Positions 31,010 through 32,253 of a DNA stretch of 32,253 bases are shown in pieces. The DNA is taken from assembly GCA_012519415.1 (NCBI GenBank), contig JAAYQG010000007.1:1-32253 (forward strand), read 5' to 3'. Positions within the stretch are counted from its first letter, which is position 1. Every line of letters starts with the position of its first letter. The notes beneath the pieces are model-generated. The model was not told where the DNA came from. It searched no databases and worked only from the letters and a program-made list of their open reading frames with translations. A program made the translations under genes and the position numbers. This stretch comes from Treponema sp. (GTDB lineage: Bacteria; Spirochaetota; Spirochaetia; Treponematales; Treponemataceae).

Positions 31010-32158
31010 ATGGCGGATGTTTCTCTTTATGTACACATTCCTTTTTGTAAATCGAAATGTGCATACTGCGATTTTTTTTCGGTTGAAAAAAATGAAATTG
31101 AAAATCTATATATTGAAAAATTGATTGCAGAAGCAGAACGCAGGGCTGTTCAATTTGATGTTTCCGAATGGAAGACAATTTATATCGGAGGTGGAACGCC
31201 GAGCTTGCTTAAAGAAAATCAGATTGAGCTGCTTTTTTCCGGTTTGAATAAAATCTGTCCTGTTGCTGAAAATGCGGAAATTACATTTGAATGCAACCCC
31301 GACGACATTACAAAAGAATTGTTAAATCAGCTAAAAAACTGCGGTGTGAATCGCCTTTCTGTTGGAATTCAGTCTATGGCTGATGTGCCGTTGAAAATCG
31401 TAAACAGACGTGCCGGCAGAAAAGAAAATCTTGAAGAAATTGAATTAATAAATAAATTCTGGCTTGGTAAAAATGAACTTACCGCAAAGAAAAATCGTTT
31501 TTCTGTCGATTTGATTTGTGGACTTCCGAATCAAACTTGTGAAAGCTTTTTTAAAGATATTGATGAAATTATAAAAAGCGGTGTTGACCATATTTCACTT
31601 TATTCTCTTATATTGGAAGAAAATACGCCACTTTATAATTATGTTAAAATGGGAAAAATAAACCTACCTGATGATGATGAAGCTAGTTTATGGTGGATAA
31701 ATGCTCGTAATATTCTTGAAAAGAACGGCTTTGAACAATACGAAGTTTCAAACTTTGCAAAAAAACATTGTAAAAGTGAACATAATTTAACTTATTGGCG
31801 TATGCAGCCATATGTTGGCATAGGTGCCGGAGCGACAGGTACTGTAAATGATTTTCGTTACACAAACAGCAATTCCATTCAAGAATGGTTATATGATAAT
31901 TTAGAAGAATGTGAGACTTTATCAATTAGCACACAAAAGTTTGAATATTTAATGATGTGCTTTAGAACTTTGGAAGGCGTTGATGTTTTTGAATTTGAAA
32001 AAAGATTTGGCGAAAGTATAAATGTAATTGAGCCGCTGTTTTCAAAATGGCTTAAAAAAGGGCTTGCCGTAAAGTCTAAAAAAAATTATGCACTTAACAA
32101 AAAAGGGCTTTTATTTCTAAATAGATTTCTTGATGAACTTTTAAATATTATTGAATAA
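31010..32158 (+). CDS. hemW: HemW-type radical SAM protein (heme chaperone, HemN-like)
   Basis: 382 aa. Residues C13, C17 and C20 in CKSKCAYCDF form the radical-SAM 4Fe-4S site. The residue after the third Cys is Asp-Phe rather than the extra Cys of true HemN, and EHNLTYWR is the HNxxYW mark of HemW. GGGTPSLL and NRLSVGIQS are further family motifs. HemW proteins bind and deliver heme; they are often misannotated as oxygen-independent coproporphyrinogen III oxidase. Starts 4 bp after lepB. The 3' end overlaps a convergent gene by 11 bp. Confidence 0.92.
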   Translation: MADVSLYVHIPFCKSKCAYCDFFSVEKNEIENLYIEKLIAEAERRAVQFDVSEWKTIYIGGGTPSLLKENQIELLFSGLNKICPVAENAEITFECNPDDITKELLNQLKNCGVNRLSVGIQSMADVPLKIVNRRAGRKENLEEIELINKFWLGKNELTAKKNRFSVDLICGLPNQTCESFFKDIDEIIKSGVDHISLYSLILEENTPLYNYVKMGKINLPDDDEASLWWINARNILEKNGFEQYEVSNFAKKHCKSEHNLTYWRMQPYVGIGAGATGTVNDFRYTNSNSIQEWLYDNLEECETLSISTQKFEYLMMCFRTLEGVDVFEFEKRFGESINVIEPLFSKWLKKGLAVKSKKNYALNKKGLLFLNRFLDELLNIIE

Positions 32159-32252
32159 CAATTCGAGCTTTTTCGGCAGCAACCATATATAGAAGAAAAA
32201 CAACTACTGAAAATAAAATACCCCAAAAAAGCATCAAAAAGGGCTTAAAAAT
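32148..32252 (-). CDS. 3' end of a membrane-protein gene, cut by window edge
   Basis: 34 codons open from the right edge to a TAA at 32150-32148. The peptide has a hydrophobic segment LMLFWGILFSVVVFLLYMVA followed by AEKARIVIQ, typical of a C-terminal membrane helix with a short cytoplasmic tail. It converges on hemW and overlaps it by 11 bp. With only 34 residues no family can be named, and a chance frame is possible. Confidence 0.45.
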   Translation of the reverse strand: MFKPFLMLFWGILFSVVVFLLYMVAAEKARIVIQ

Positions 32253-32253
32253 G

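Overview
The window reads as chromosomal sequence from a low-GC, motile, carbohydrate-using spirochaete, most likely a host- or gut-associated Treponema. This rests on the flagellar rod genes, relaxed spirochaete-type lipoboxes (VASC, FTNC), a eukaryote-like isoleucyl-tRNA synthetase, tandem Maf/DUF115 proteins, PilZ and degenerate GGDEF proteins, and a secreted glycoside hydrolase beside glgC. Species assignment is inference. No rRNA, tRNA, CRISPR array, transposase or phage gene was recognised.

Layout. 1-6738 is a minus-strand run: an XRE regulator, glgC, a secreted GH5-like hydrolase, recO and the 5' part of a pyrimidine-nucleoside phosphorylase gene cut by the left edge. 6739-7158 is a gene-free stretch with operator-like repeats and a hairpin cluster, followed by a small Gly-rich lipoprotein. 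7879-10150 is a flgF-flgG-flgJ rod operon. Its terminator lies inside the 3' coding end of a convergent CPBP-protease gene. A PilZ protein, ileS and a 14-nt-overlapping lipoprotein gene follow. Next come a UPRTase-like protein with an N-terminal extension and a TPR protein coupled by ATGA.

18400-27997 is a tight five-gene minus-strand operon: a 1399-residue, extremely acidic and probably disordered protein, an unknown 321-aa protein, two Maf/DUF115 proteins and a membrane protein with a degenerate GGDEF domain. This is the best candidate for an undescribed system, plausibly a motility or flagellin-modification hub.

The right end carries a divergent FtsB/DivIC-like gene and tsaC, then smpB (minus), a hairpin-dense repeat array, a signal peptidase I gene whose usual catalytic Lys reads Arg, hemW, and the 3' end of a convergent membrane-protein gene.

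Two themes cross the window. First, a family of about 50-nt stem-loop repeats has a conserved 33-35 nt centre and stems that differ in sequence but stay paired; copies lie at 2033-2157, 4946-4994, 29913-30210 and perhaps 12043-12101. Second, several genes (smpB, recO, the glycoside hydrolase) have a -10 hexamer 6-7 nt before the ATG and no Shine-Dalgarno sequence, so their mRNAs may be leaderless. Other genes have clear GGAG-type sites. All functional calls come from motifs read by eye; no database search was run.
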